From positions 62,001-126,000 of the forward strand of contig NZ_JGYV01000001.1 in assembly GCF_000741575.1 (NCBI RefSeq): a DNA stretch of 64,000 nt, given 5' to 3'. Each line of letters opens with the position of its first letter. Position 1 is the stretch's first letter. Both the position numbers and the translations under genes were made by a program. Shown one piece after another: positions 19,562 to 26,999 of this stretch. Below the pieces are notes generated by a model. That model saw only the letters and a list, made by a program, of their open reading frames with translations. It ran no database searches and was not told the DNA's origin. This DNA is from Bifidobacterium cuniculi. GTDB taxonomy: Bacteria; Actinomycetota; Actinomycetes; Actinomycetales; Bifidobacteriaceae.

Positions 19562-19567
19562 TAGAAT
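19562..19567 (+). promoter_or_regulatory. -10 box for the acetyltransferase gene
   Basis: TAGAAT ends 6 nt before ATG 19574, which would give an mRNA without a 5' leader. No clear -35 box is seen. Confidence 0.5.
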
Positions 19568-19573
19568 GAAGGC

Positions 19574-20134
19574 ATGAACATCTATGACAGCTGTCCTGAA
19601 CTGTGTGACGACACGTACCGCATCCGGCTGATCGAGCCGGGGGACGCCGAGGACCTGTTCGCCGTGTACGGCGACCGGCTCGCACTGCCCTTCTTCAACT
19701 CCGACAATTGCCATGGGTCGAACTTCTACTGCCGGACACTGTACGACGTGCAGGAAAGCATCCGGTACTGGCTCATCGAATACCACGAGAACCGCGCCTT
19801 CGTGCGCTTCGCCGTCGAATCGCTGCAGACGGGCAACGCCATCGGCACGCTCGAGATGTTCCGCCGCACCGCCGACGACTACTACGACGACTGCGGCATC
19901 CTGCGCCTTGACCTGGGCACCAAGGACGAGTCCGCGGCCGTCATCGAAGACATCCTCGACCTCGTCACCGTCCCGTTCATGACGCTGTTCGGCTGTGCGA
20001 AAATCGCGACGAAGGCGCCCGTCTACGCCGTGGAACGCCGCGCCGCGCTCGAAGCCGCCGGGTACGTGGCGAAACGCCAGCCGCTGATCGGATACGACGG
20101 CACGCACTACTACGACTACTGGGTGCGGGAGTGA
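19574..20134 (+). CDS. GNAT-family N-acetyltransferase
   Basis: Cytoplasmic acetyl-CoA-dependent transferase of 186 residues. The layout fits RimJ/RimL-like GNATs: an N-terminal RIRLIEPGDAEDLFAVYGD segment, a central strand with GNAIGTLEMF, and a C-terminal ALEAAGYVAKRQPLIGYDG. The usual Q/RxxGxG/A loop is poorly conserved. The substrate is unknown. It has no ribosome site and is probably leaderless. GC content returns to the genome level here, so the gene is likely part of the native backbone between island pieces. Confidence 0.75.
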   Translation: MNIYDSCPELCDDTYRIRLIEPGDAEDLFAVYGDRLALPFFNSDNCHGSNFYCRTLYDVQESIRYWLIEYHENRAFVRFAVESLQTGNAIGTLEMFRRTADDYYDDCGILRLDLGTKDESAAVIEDILDLVTVPFMTLFGCAKIATKAPVYAVERRAALEAAGYVAKRQPLIGYDGTHYYDYWVRE

Positions 20135-20232
20135 AACACATCGTGGATTGCCTGCATTGTTTCAGTGGTGTGTAGCTGTTCATGTGCCCATCTCTTGATT
20201 GCCCACATCGGGGATGCCGATGCGGAATCTGA

Positions 20233-20247
20233 CCGTTTGGGGGACAG
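20233..20247 (+). repeat. Upstream element, copy 2
   Basis: CCGTTTGGGGGACAG, 79 nt before the secreted-protein gene at 20327. It shares the 17-mer TGACCGTTTGGGGGACA with copy 3. Confidence 0.5.
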
Positions 20248-20326
20248 AAATGGGTGGGTGTGTCGCGACTCGAAGACGAATACTCGGATTTATCCAGTAT
20301 TCACCGTTTTCGGAAAGGAACATATC

Positions 20327-20674
20327 ATGGCGAAGGCATCAAGGAAGATTGGAACTGCAGTGGTGGCGATAGCTCTATCGACTGCTTGTGCATGTGCTGT
20401 AGCCACTACGGCACATGCACAGACCAGCACGTGGCGTCCAGTGTATGAAGCGTATGGTTTCTCCACTGGACCTGTCTACATCAACAAGGTCCTTGCACGG
20501 CACGATGCTTCCAGCATTTCGGTTATTTCATATTCAAGGCCTACTTTCTGCCGTGCGTCACAAGATGGACGGCAGATTGAAGATTACGCCACGTCAGGTG
20601 AGACATGCCAAGCGACAGCGCTGGCGTCCCAGGCGATAGTGTCCACGGGCGATTATGTTTACTATTCCGCATGA
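20327..20674 (+). CDS. Small secreted protein, possibly bacteriocin-like
   Basis: A 115-residue protein with a Sec signal peptide: MAKASRKIG, a hydrophobic core, and a probable cut after ATTAHA. The mature part, about 85 residues, starts QTSTW, contains two Cys (TFCRAS and GETCQ) and ends GDYVYYSA. An early Trp and C-terminal YY are loosely reminiscent of lactococcin 972-type bacteriocins, but no ABC/immunity partner genes follow, so this is only a suggestion. An AAAGGA site lies 7 nt before ATG 20327. Lower GC than the flanking backbone. Confidence 0.65.
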   Translation: MAKASRKIGTAVVAIALSTACACAVATTAHAQTSTWRPVYEAYGFSTGPVYINKVLARHDASSISVISYSRPTFCRASQDGRQIEDYATSGETCQATALASQAIVSTGDYVYYSA

Positions 20675-21438
20675 TTCCATGTATGGCATGACAGCATGGC
20701 ATGGATGCCGGAGAAAAACCTGGATCTTGGTTTTGGTCTTGGTGCTGTCTTTGATGGGCGGTTGTTCAGCATCCACGGAATCATCCGGTGAGGGTGAGTG
20801 GTATGGGGATGCGGACATGGCCAAGTCTGCGGACTCGATGGGTCAATATGTCCAAAGGTTGCTTGATGAACCTGGTATGGCCGAATCCCAACGCATCATG
20901 TTGGAACGTGCCATGGAACATAACGGACAGGTATCCCGGGCTGACTACCTGGAAGCATGGGATGATTTCCGGCAGTGCGTTCTGCAACGGGGGTATACTG
21001 AACCGCCTCTCTTGCAACTCAACGGACTGTATGTCCAAGCAGATTGCCTCCACGGTGGACGGCATGACCCAGGCCCAGCAGGACAAGTTGGATGAAGACC
21101 TCATGGAATGCCGCACAGCCCACGTACTTCAGGTGGATGCTGCCTACCGGGCTAGCCAAGGGAATGCCGAACTGTATATCGATTCCGACGTGAGCCTTGT
21201 GGATTGCCTCAGGCGACGTTCGCTGGTTCCTCGGGATTATACGGTTTCGCGATTCCAAGCGGAGTCCGAGTCCCGGATTGCCATGGCTGGCACCGGTGGC
21301 ACGCCGGAGGAATTCCAAGCGAAGTTGGAATCGGCATTCTCCTTCGACCTGGATGATCCGGCAGTTCAGACGTGTGTGGTGTCCAATGACCCCGTTCTGT
21401 TTGCCCATCGACTGGAAACATGGCGCCCTCTTGGATAG
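20655..21438 (+). pseudogene. Frameshifted lipoprotein gene
   Basis: Two overlapping frames together make one lipoprotein of about 260 residues. The first (20655 to about 21047) has a signal peptide with lipobox LMGGC and continues to GLYVQADC. The second (about 21049-21438) continues STVDGMTQAQQDKL and ends RLETWRPLG. Reading TGC-C-TCC at 21045-21051 without the extra C joins them smoothly. The repeated AW.DFRQCVLQRGYTEP and VDCLRRRSLVPRDYT segments look like halves of one conserved family of unknown function. Start codon uncertain (20655, 20679 or 20688). It may be decayed, or it may be read by +1 slippage. Confidence 0.65.
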
Positions 21439-21465
21439 AGGACTCCTGGAAGAAAGAGGTCATCA

Positions 21466-21846
21466 ATGTCAAGGTCACGAATCAGGAGCACGCTGGCAAC
21501 GATGACGCTGTTGACGCTCGTGGTTCTCTCTGGATGCAACGGAACCGGCACTGGCCAAGCGCCCCGGTGCAGGGAATCTTCATGGAAGGCATTGAGCGGC
21601 ACGGATTTCGGTTTGATTTCTCCAGAGCAGCTCAAGGACTATGTCGTGAGTAGGGAGGGTCCACTTCATGATCGACCTGTGGTTTTCCTGGGTATGGGCA
21701 AGATTACAGGGAAAGGTTCCATCCGGTTGGACGGTGTCACGGCAAACCCTGATCGTCATGAGTATGTAGTGACACTTCTGTGCGATGCAAGTCGGAATGT
21801 TCGGGTTATAGGCCAAAAAGGGCTCTTCGCCGTTTTGTGTGGGTGA
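21466..21846 (+). pseudogene. Lipoprotein paralogue B, 3' half lost at an IS remnant
   Basis: The start (MSRSRIRSTL, lipobox LSGC) and middle (SPEQLKDYVVS, FLGMGKITGKGSI, LLCDASRNV) align with lipoproteins A and D. After LLCDASRNV the frame runs into the left end of an IS relic and stops at 21846. The rest of the family domain, including the second conserved Cys, is missing on both sides of the IS. A GAAAGAGG site precedes ATG 21466, so a truncated 126-residue lipoprotein may still be made. Confidence 0.7.
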
Positions 21847-22471
21847 AGAGCCGGTGAAGACATAGAAAGGACATGGGCTTTCCGGGTTAAGGTTCTTCTA
21901 GCACAAAAAGCCGGCCAGGAAAGGTGTTCCCATGTCCGCTCTCATCATACCCCCAGCGTGCTCGGCCTTAAGCGAACCATCATCGAGGACACGCGCCTGC
22001 AATCCGGCCGCGTGATCGTGCGCGTGCGCGCCCACAAGCCCCGCCAGTCACGCTGCCCGGTCTGCCTGGCCAAATGCCCCATCTACGACCGGCGTCCGGG
22101 CGCCGCGCCGCTGGCGCGCCTGGCTGCCCAGGGAAGCGTTGCACGACGTGTTCAGGGCCGAAACCGCACACGAGGCGCGGGCGCGTCTGGAACAGTGGCT
22201 GCGTCGTGCCTGCCACAAGCCCGAACCCCAGTTCAAGGACCTCGCCGCGAAGATCCGCCGGCACAAGGACGCGATCGCGCGCTCGGTCGAGCTGGGGTTG
22301 GGCAACGCGCGCGTGGAGGCTGCCGACAACAAGATCAAGCTGACCGTGCGCATGGGCTACGGGTTTCGCAACATCGACAACCTGATCGCCCTGGTCATGC
22401 TGCGCTGTTCCAGGCTGCAACCCACGCTACCCGGACGAGACTGACAACCCACGCAAACTGGCGAAGCCTCC
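21820..22471. mobile_element. ISL3-type insertion sequence remnant
   Basis: The left end (GGGCTCTTCGCC, with TTTTGTGTGGG further in) and the right end read on the other strand (GGAGGCTTCGCC, with TTTGCGTGGG) are imperfect terminal repeats of about 24 bp. The element is only about 650 bp, less than half a normal ISL3 element, so it has an internal deletion. I see no 8-bp target duplication (GCCAAAAA on the left, GAAAGATT on the right), in line with later rearrangement. Confidence 0.75.
21932..22444 (+). pseudogene. ISL3-family transposase remnant
   Basis: The N-terminal piece MSALIIP shifts frame in a C-run near 21950. It then continues VLGLKRTIIEDTRLQSG with the zinc-finger motif CPVCLAKCPIYDRR. 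After about 22100 a large deletion and another frame change lead to the conserved C-terminal piece VEAADNKIKLTVRMGYGFRN and ALVMLRCS. The catalytic DDE core is largely missing, so the element cannot move by itself. Confidence 0.8.
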
Positions 22472-22481
22472 GAAAGATTGA

Positions 22482-22496
22482 CCGTTTGGGGGACAA
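22482..22496 (+). repeat. Upstream element, copy 3
   Basis: CCGTTTGGGGGACAA, just outside the right end of the IS remnant and 105 nt before lipoprotein D. It differs from copy 2 only in the last base. Confidence 0.5.
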
Positions 22497-22601
22497 GCAT
22501 CTCTGGATTTATGCTACGAGGAAAGCTGACAATGAAAGTGGTTCGGAACCCATTCAGGGGAAACGGACCAATGATTTGATTCGGACTCAAGGGAGAATGC
22601 G

Positions 22602-23120
22602 ATGACGAGGTCACGCAAGATGGCAGCAATGATGGTTGTGTTGTTTCTGCTCATGCTTGTAATGGGATGCTCGGAATCGGAGTCCAGTGACATCGCCCCA
22701 CAGGTAAGTTCCACGGGTTCTGTCAGTGATTGGTCTCATGGGACAAATACTCCGGAAACGTTGGAAGCCTACGTTCTGAGCGGTCAACAGCCAGTGCCCG
22801 GTTACCGCTTGGGTGCGTTTCTTGGGAAGGGCGAAGTCATTGGGAAAGGAACCATTTCGGTCGACACGAGTGGCCCCCTTTCGGAACATGCCGCATATAC
22901 TGTCACTTTCTTATGCAATCCAGACAGGAATGTGCCATATAGCATCGGCATCCAGAAAGACGGCGATGAACGTCTTATGGGGTACGAAGAAGGGTGCAGC
23001 GGCAGCATCGCCAGCTTGACTATGCCGACGGCGCTGCTTCCTGATGCGACCGACGTGGTGATCAATGCCGAGCAAGTCATCGCAGTCGTCTTTGAGATGA
23101 TTCAGGAGGAAGAACAATGA
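22602..23120 (+). CDS. Small lipoprotein, paralogue family member D
   Basis: Predicted lipoprotein of 172 residues; function unknown. The signal peptide ends in VMGC (Cys23). The mature part matches lipoprotein A: TPETLEAYVLS, FLGKGEVIGKGTI, FLCNPDRNVPY, YEEGC, and a C-terminal VIAVVFEM like A's VMAVVFEL. A GGGAG box precedes ATG 22602. The stop overlaps the next start (ATGA), so the two were probably translated together. It is the only other full-length family member. Confidence 0.75.
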   Translation: MTRSRKMAAMMVVLFLLMLVMGCSESESSDIAPQVSSTGSVSDWSHGTNTPETLEAYVLSGQQPVPGYRLGAFLGKGEVIGKGTISVDTSGPLSEHAAYTVTFLCNPDRNVPYSIGIQKDGDERLMGYEEGCSGSIASLTMPTALLPDATDVVINAEQVIAVVFEMIQEEEQ

Positions 23121-23468
23121 AGCTCAAGCGTATAACAACAGGGGGTCGTCGCCATTCTGGTTATGTTGCTGGCATGTCCCAGTGTCGCACATGCTGCCGA
23201 TACTGACATCGCGCCACTGGCATGTCCGGAAATCGGACATCACCAAAATGTAGCCAACCACACGTCGTTCTTTGCAGATTCCAAGGGAATTGGGAAAGCC
23301 ATGAAGAAGATGCGGATTCTTGTTGTTATGCTCATTGCCAATGCCTTGACACCCTCGCCAAGTACGAATGCGGATATCCAGGGTATGGGAAAGCTGATTG
23401 GTTCGCTGAGTGCAGTGACCTATGATGTGGGATGTCCGCCGTTCCTATGGTGGTTGTGCGGAAAGTGA
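23117..23468 (+). pseudogene. Secreted-protein gene frameshifted in a G5 run
   Basis: A strong AGGAGG (23104-23109) sits 7 nt before ATG 23117. The frame reads MKLKRITTGG and fails soon after. Removing one G from GGGGG at 23141-23145 gives MKLKRITTG followed by VVAILVMLLACPSVAHA, a textbook signal peptide, and then an open frame to 23468 (116 residues in all). The ribosome site and the restored signal peptide argue that this is a real gene carrying a one-base insertion, or one switched by slippage in the G-run. Confidence 0.65.
23301..23468 (+). CDS. Possible small secreted peptide, 55 residues
   Basis: In-frame internal ATG of the preceding broken gene. MKKMRILVVMLIANAL looks like a second signal sequence with possible cleavage after PSTNA. 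The mature peptide of about 31 residues would run DIQGMGKLIGSLSAV and end GCPPFLWWLCGK, with two Cys bracketing seven hydrophobic residues. That ending suits a disulfide-closed signalling or antimicrobial peptide. The ribosome site is weak (GGGAAAG). The stop is 8 bp from the end of a convergent sensor kinase gene. Existence and role are both uncertain. Confidence 0.35.
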   Translation: MKKMRILVVMLIANALTPSPSTNADIQGMGKLIGSLSAVTYDVGCPPFLWWLCGK

Positions 23469-23476
23469 TGCGGGAC

Positions 23477-24604
23477 CTATGCCGGTATGTCGATGAGTAC
23501 GTGCCATTCGTCGCCATCCGGCATTGTCGTGACTGTACCGCCATGTTCCTGGACGAACTGGGCCACAAGCCCCAGCCCATGTTGCCTTGACTGACAGCCA
23601 CGGTCCAAAGGGCGCATTGGGTTGGATGAACATAAGCGCATCGATCCTGATGGGTCACACAAAACCAGGATCCGGTAGGTGCCTTGGCCATGCTTCAGGA
23701 TATTGTTGCACAGCTCCGGCAGGAGCTGTGCAACAATTCCTGCCTGGTGGGCAGAGAGGGATCCGCGGATATGGATGATGCCATCGAAACCGGCCGTGCA
23801 GAGGCGTTGACGGCATGAGGAGATCAAGGTTGCCAATTCATGCGTCTTTCCCCGGGGGCGTGCCGGACGCGGAATGTCAGTGGACGTACCTGTGCTGGCG
23901 GACAACGGAAGTAGGACGTTGCTGCGCAAATCGGACAATCCACTGCTGAGTTCCTGCTCTACGGACGCCAGCGTGGAGCGCAATGCGTCGGTACTTTCAA
24001 TCAGTTGCCCATTCTGGCATATGCGAATGGCATAAGCCAAGGTTCCTCCTATGTCGTCATGCAGTTTCCTCAGCATGCGAAGGTCCTGCCGCTGATGCTC
24101 CTGCCTGATTTCACGCTGTCGTACGCGTTCACGCAGCACATGCAATTCGTGGTTGCGTCGCATCGCGACACCCGACAATCCTGCCAGGAGGAACGAGCAG
24201 GCAAACGTGATGTCGCCGGAGACCAGCGGGACTTGCCGTATGAGCTCTTGCGCGATGGCACCTAGGGAAACCAGGATGGTGGCGGGAATCGAGACACGCA
24301 TACGGCAGGAATAGCCGAGGATGCCCAGGGCGAGCCACGTTCCCCAGATGATGGTCGGCCCGTGCAGAACCGGTGGATACGGAAAATCCGCCAATGCCAA
24401 TGCCACCACCATGCCGCTGAAGACGAGAGGGGACAAGGCGATGCCGACCGTGAGCAAGAGATAAATTACGGACACGGCGATTTCCAGTGGCGTCAATCCA
24501 TGCCATGACTGCCATTCGAGGATCCACGACAGGACGCAGAAAGCCACGCCCGATACCATGAACGGATGCGCTCGGAAATACGTGGGGATACGGATGCCGC
24601 CCAT
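23477..24604 (-). CDS. Sensor histidine kinase, HisKA_3 (NarL/DesK) type
   Basis: Membrane sensor kinase of 375 residues. About six hydrophobic segments lie between residues 14 and 147, with no large outer domain, so the sensor probably senses within or near the membrane. The dimer/phosphoacceptor box is LHDDIGGTLAYAI with His182. The ATPase has ELCNNILKHG (N box, near 298) and GLGLVAQF (G box, near 344). ATG 24604 follows the regulator's stop by one base and is preceded by GGATGGA. Convergent with the small exported-protein genes. Confidence 0.9.
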   Translation of the reverse strand: MGGIRIPTYFRAHPFMVSGVAFCVLSWILEWQSWHGLTPLEIAVSVIYLLLTVGIALSPLVFSGMVVALALADFPYPPVLHGPTIIWGTWLALGILGYSCRMRVSIPATILVSLGAIAQELIRQVPLVSGDITFACSFLLAGLSGVAMRRNHELHVLRERVRQREIRQEHQRQDLRMLRKLHDDIGGTLAYAIRICQNGQLIESTDALRSTLASVEQELSSGLSDLRSNVLLPLSASTGTSTDIPRPARPRGKTHELATLISSCRQRLCTAGFDGIIHIRGSLSAHQAGIVAQLLPELCNNILKHGQGTYRILVLCDPSGSMRLCSSNPMRPLDRGCQSRQHGLGLVAQFVQEHGGTVTTMPDGDEWHVLIDIPA

Positions 24605-24605
24605 G

Positions 24606-25208
24606 TCAGATCCATCCGTTCCGTACACACAGCACGATGGCCTCCGTACGGCTATGCACATTCAGCTTGGTGTAGGAGCGCTTGACGAACGTCTTGAGGG
24701 TGGATTCCGAAACGTGCATTGCATGGGCGATTGCAGGAGTGGTATCTCCTCGGGCATAGCGGCGGAGGACCTCGAGTTCGCTGTCGGACAGGGGATGCTT
24801 GGATCGTAGGACGGGCGCCCAGTTCAAGAGGCTGCTCTCTGCCGTCAGGAGACCTGCAATCTGCACCATGTCCTTGACCGTGGATTCCTTGGGCATGACG
24901 ACGAGGCCAGTGTCCTGTACAGCTTGGTGGACGTTGGGGAACGCGGAGATGCCAATGACCTCGATGGGCCATTCAGGGTCCTGAATTTCCCGGTACAAGC
25001 GGTACCCGTCCATGTCGGGCATTTCGATGTCGGAGAAGATCAACCGAGGCCGTTGCATCGGATCCTGGCAGTACTGCAGCGCCTCCCGCGCGGTAGTACT
25101 GGTCCAACGGACATGGAGCGGGGCATCCTGGCGGATGAAGGATTCGCGGAGGGCCTGCAAAGCCAAGGGATCGTTGTCGACGATCCCTACCGTGATGCTG
25201 CATTCCAT
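24606..25208 (-). CDS. LuxR/NarL-family response regulator
   Basis: Partner of the downstream kinase. The receiver domain has acidic residues DNDP at 11-14, phosphoacceptor Asp60 (FSDIEMPD) and Lys107. The C-terminal HTH_LuxR domain spans about 137-200 (LSDSELEVLRRYARGDTTPA). At 200 residues it is a standard NarL-type regulator. I chose ATG 25208 (MECSITVG), which follows GGGGGTGA; the frame extends 28 codons further without a ribosome site. Divergent from folC. Targets are unknown. Confidence 0.9.
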   Translation of the reverse strand: MECSITVGIVDNDPLALQALRESFIRQDAPLHVRWTSTTAREALQYCQDPMQRPRLIFSDIEMPDMDGYRLYREIQDPEWPIEVIGISAFPNVHQAVQDTGLVVMPKESTVKDMVQIAGLLTAESSLLNWAPVLRSKHPLSDSELEVLRRYARGDTTPAIAHAMHVSESTLKTFVKRSYTKLNVHSRTEAIVLCVRNGWI

Positions 25209-25405
25209 GACATCACCCCCATCCCAGTCCCCTTGGATTTCCTTCTCCGTTCGATGTTGAGTATACGGGTTTGCGGGATTGCGAGCAAGCATCCATACGA
25301 ATAATGGACCTTATCGGTCCGATATCCATTCGGTTGCAGGATGCACCCATGCGCCTAGAATGGACCTCGTTTGTCTGAATGCCGGCAATGCGAGGAGTCT
25401 GCCAT

Positions 25406-26944
25406 ATGAATACCAACCAACCCACCATCCGCGACGCCGAGCGCAACATCATGAGCCGTCCGAGCGAACGCAACACGACGAATCTCGACTTAAGGCGTAT
25501 GCAGATGATCCTGGACCTGCTGGGCAGTCCGCAGGATTCCTTCCGCGTCATCCATGTCACCGGAACCAACGGCAAGGGCTCCACCGCCCGCATGGCCGAG
25601 GCCATCTGCCGCGCCTACGGACTGCGCACCGGCCTGTACACGTCGCCGCACCTCGAACAGGTCAACGAACGCATCGCCATCGACGGACAGCGCCTGTCCG
25701 ACGAGGACTTCACGGCACTGTGGGAGGAGATCAGGCCCTTCGTGGACATGGTCGACGCGCAGATGGACGCCGACGGCTCGCCGCGCATGAGCTTCTTCGA
25801 AGTGCTCACCGCCATGGCCATCTGGAAGTTCGCCGACGCCCCCGTCGACGTCGCCGTCGTCGAGGTCGGCATGGGCGGCCGCTGGGACGCCACCAACGTA
25901 CTCGACGCCGACGCCGCCGTCATCGGCCCCATCGACATGGACCACATGGCATGGCTCGGCGACACCGTCGAGCAGATCGCCGAGGAGAAGGCCGGCATCA
26001 TCAAGGACGGCTCCACCGTCATCGTCCAGCCGCAGCCGCACGTCGACGAGGTCATGCCGATCATCGAGGAAGCCGCCGCCGCACACGCCGCACCGCTCAT
26101 CCGCGACGGCGTGGAGGCCAAGGTCGTCTCCCGCATGCCCGCCGTCGGCGGCCAGGTCGTCACCCTGCGCACGCCCAACGGCACGTACGCGGACGTGCCG
26201 GTCGACAAGTTCGGCGAGCACCAGGCGCACAACGCGCTCGCCGCACTGTGCGCGAGCGAGGTGGTGATCCCCGTCAACGGGCCGCTCGACGGCGACCTCG
26301 TGGCCCAGGCGCTGAGCACGGTGAAGATTCCCGGGCGCATCGAGCAGGTGCGCAACTCGCCGACCATCATCATCGACGGCGGCCACAACGTGAACGCCGC
26401 CGAAGCCCTGCGCGCCGCCATCGAGGAGAACTACGACCTCACGCAGCTCGTGGGCGTCGTCGCCATGATGGAGGACAAGCAGGTGGAGGAGTACCTGGGC
26501 GTGCTCGAGCCGATCCTGAGCGAGGTCATCGTCACGGAGAACTCGTGGAAGGACCGCGTGATGCCCGCCGAGGAACTGGCGAAGATCGCAGGGGAGGTCT
26601 TCGGGCCGGAGCGCGTCACCTGCATCCCGGAACTGCCCGACGCGATCCAGGAGGCCGTGAACCGCGTGGACGCGGACGACGAGCTGGGCGTGGGCTACGG
26701 CCATGGCGTGCTCATCTGCGGCAGCTTCGTCACTGCCGGCGATGCGCGCATGCTGCTCAAGGAAGGCATCCACCCCGACCTGAAGAAGACGCGCGAGGAG
26801 CGCATCCACCAGGTGGCCGTGGAGCCCGAGGAACGCGTGGACGAGGCGGAGCTCGACTACGAGCAGGACGCCAATCCCGACTTCGACGTGGACGACGTGC
26901 TGGGCCTGGGCGGCATCAAGCAGGAGCACGAGGACGCCGAGTAA
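25406..26944 (+). CDS. folC: Folylpolyglutamate synthase/dihydrofolate synthase
   Basis: Cytoplasmic ATP-dependent ligase adding glutamate to folates (and to dihydropteroate in dual forms). It is Mur-ligase related: P-loop VTGTNGKGSTARM near residue 47, SPHLEQVNERIAIDG after it, and the C-terminal IDGGHNVNAAEALR. ATG 25406 is 8 nt after GAGGAG; ATG 25379 lacks a site. At 512 residues it is longer than most FolC, with an acidic C-terminal tail of about 60 residues. Confidence 0.92.
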   Translation: MNTNQPTIRDAERNIMSRPSERNTTNLDLRRMQMILDLLGSPQDSFRVIHVTGTNGKGSTARMAEAICRAYGLRTGLYTSPHLEQVNERIAIDGQRLSDEDFTALWEEIRPFVDMVDAQMDADGSPRMSFFEVLTAMAIWKFADAPVDVAVVEVGMGGRWDATNVLDADAAVIGPIDMDHMAWLGDTVEQIAEEKAGIIKDGSTVIVQPQPHVDEVMPIIEEAAAAHAAPLIRDGVEAKVVSRMPAVGGQVVTLRTPNGTYADVPVDKFGEHQAHNALAALCASEVVIPVNGPLDGDLVAQALSTVKIPGRIEQVRNSPTIIIDGGHNVNAAEALRAAIEENYDLTQLVGVVAMMEDKQVEEYLGVLEPILSEVIVTENSWKDRVMPAEELAKIAGEVFGPERVTCIPELPDAIQEAVNRVDADDELGVGYGHGVLICGSFVTAGDARMLLKEGIHPDLKKTREERIHQVAVEPEERVDEAELDYEQDANPDFDVDDVLGLGGIKQEHEDAE

Positions 26945-26945
26945 G

Positions 26946-26991
26946 CCCCATGGGCCCCGCTGCGAACGATTTCGCAGCGGGGCCCATGGGG
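26946..26991. terminator. Hairpin between folC and femAB
   Basis: Perfect 21-bp stem (26946-26966 with 26971-26991) and CGAT loop between two converging genes. It starts right after the folC TAA. No strong T-run on either side. Confidence 0.75.
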
Positions 26992-26999
26992 AAGGATGC

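Noticed and set aside
21812..22479. 8-bp target duplication around the IS remnant
   Set aside because: The flanking octamers GCCAAAAA and GAAAGATT do not match.
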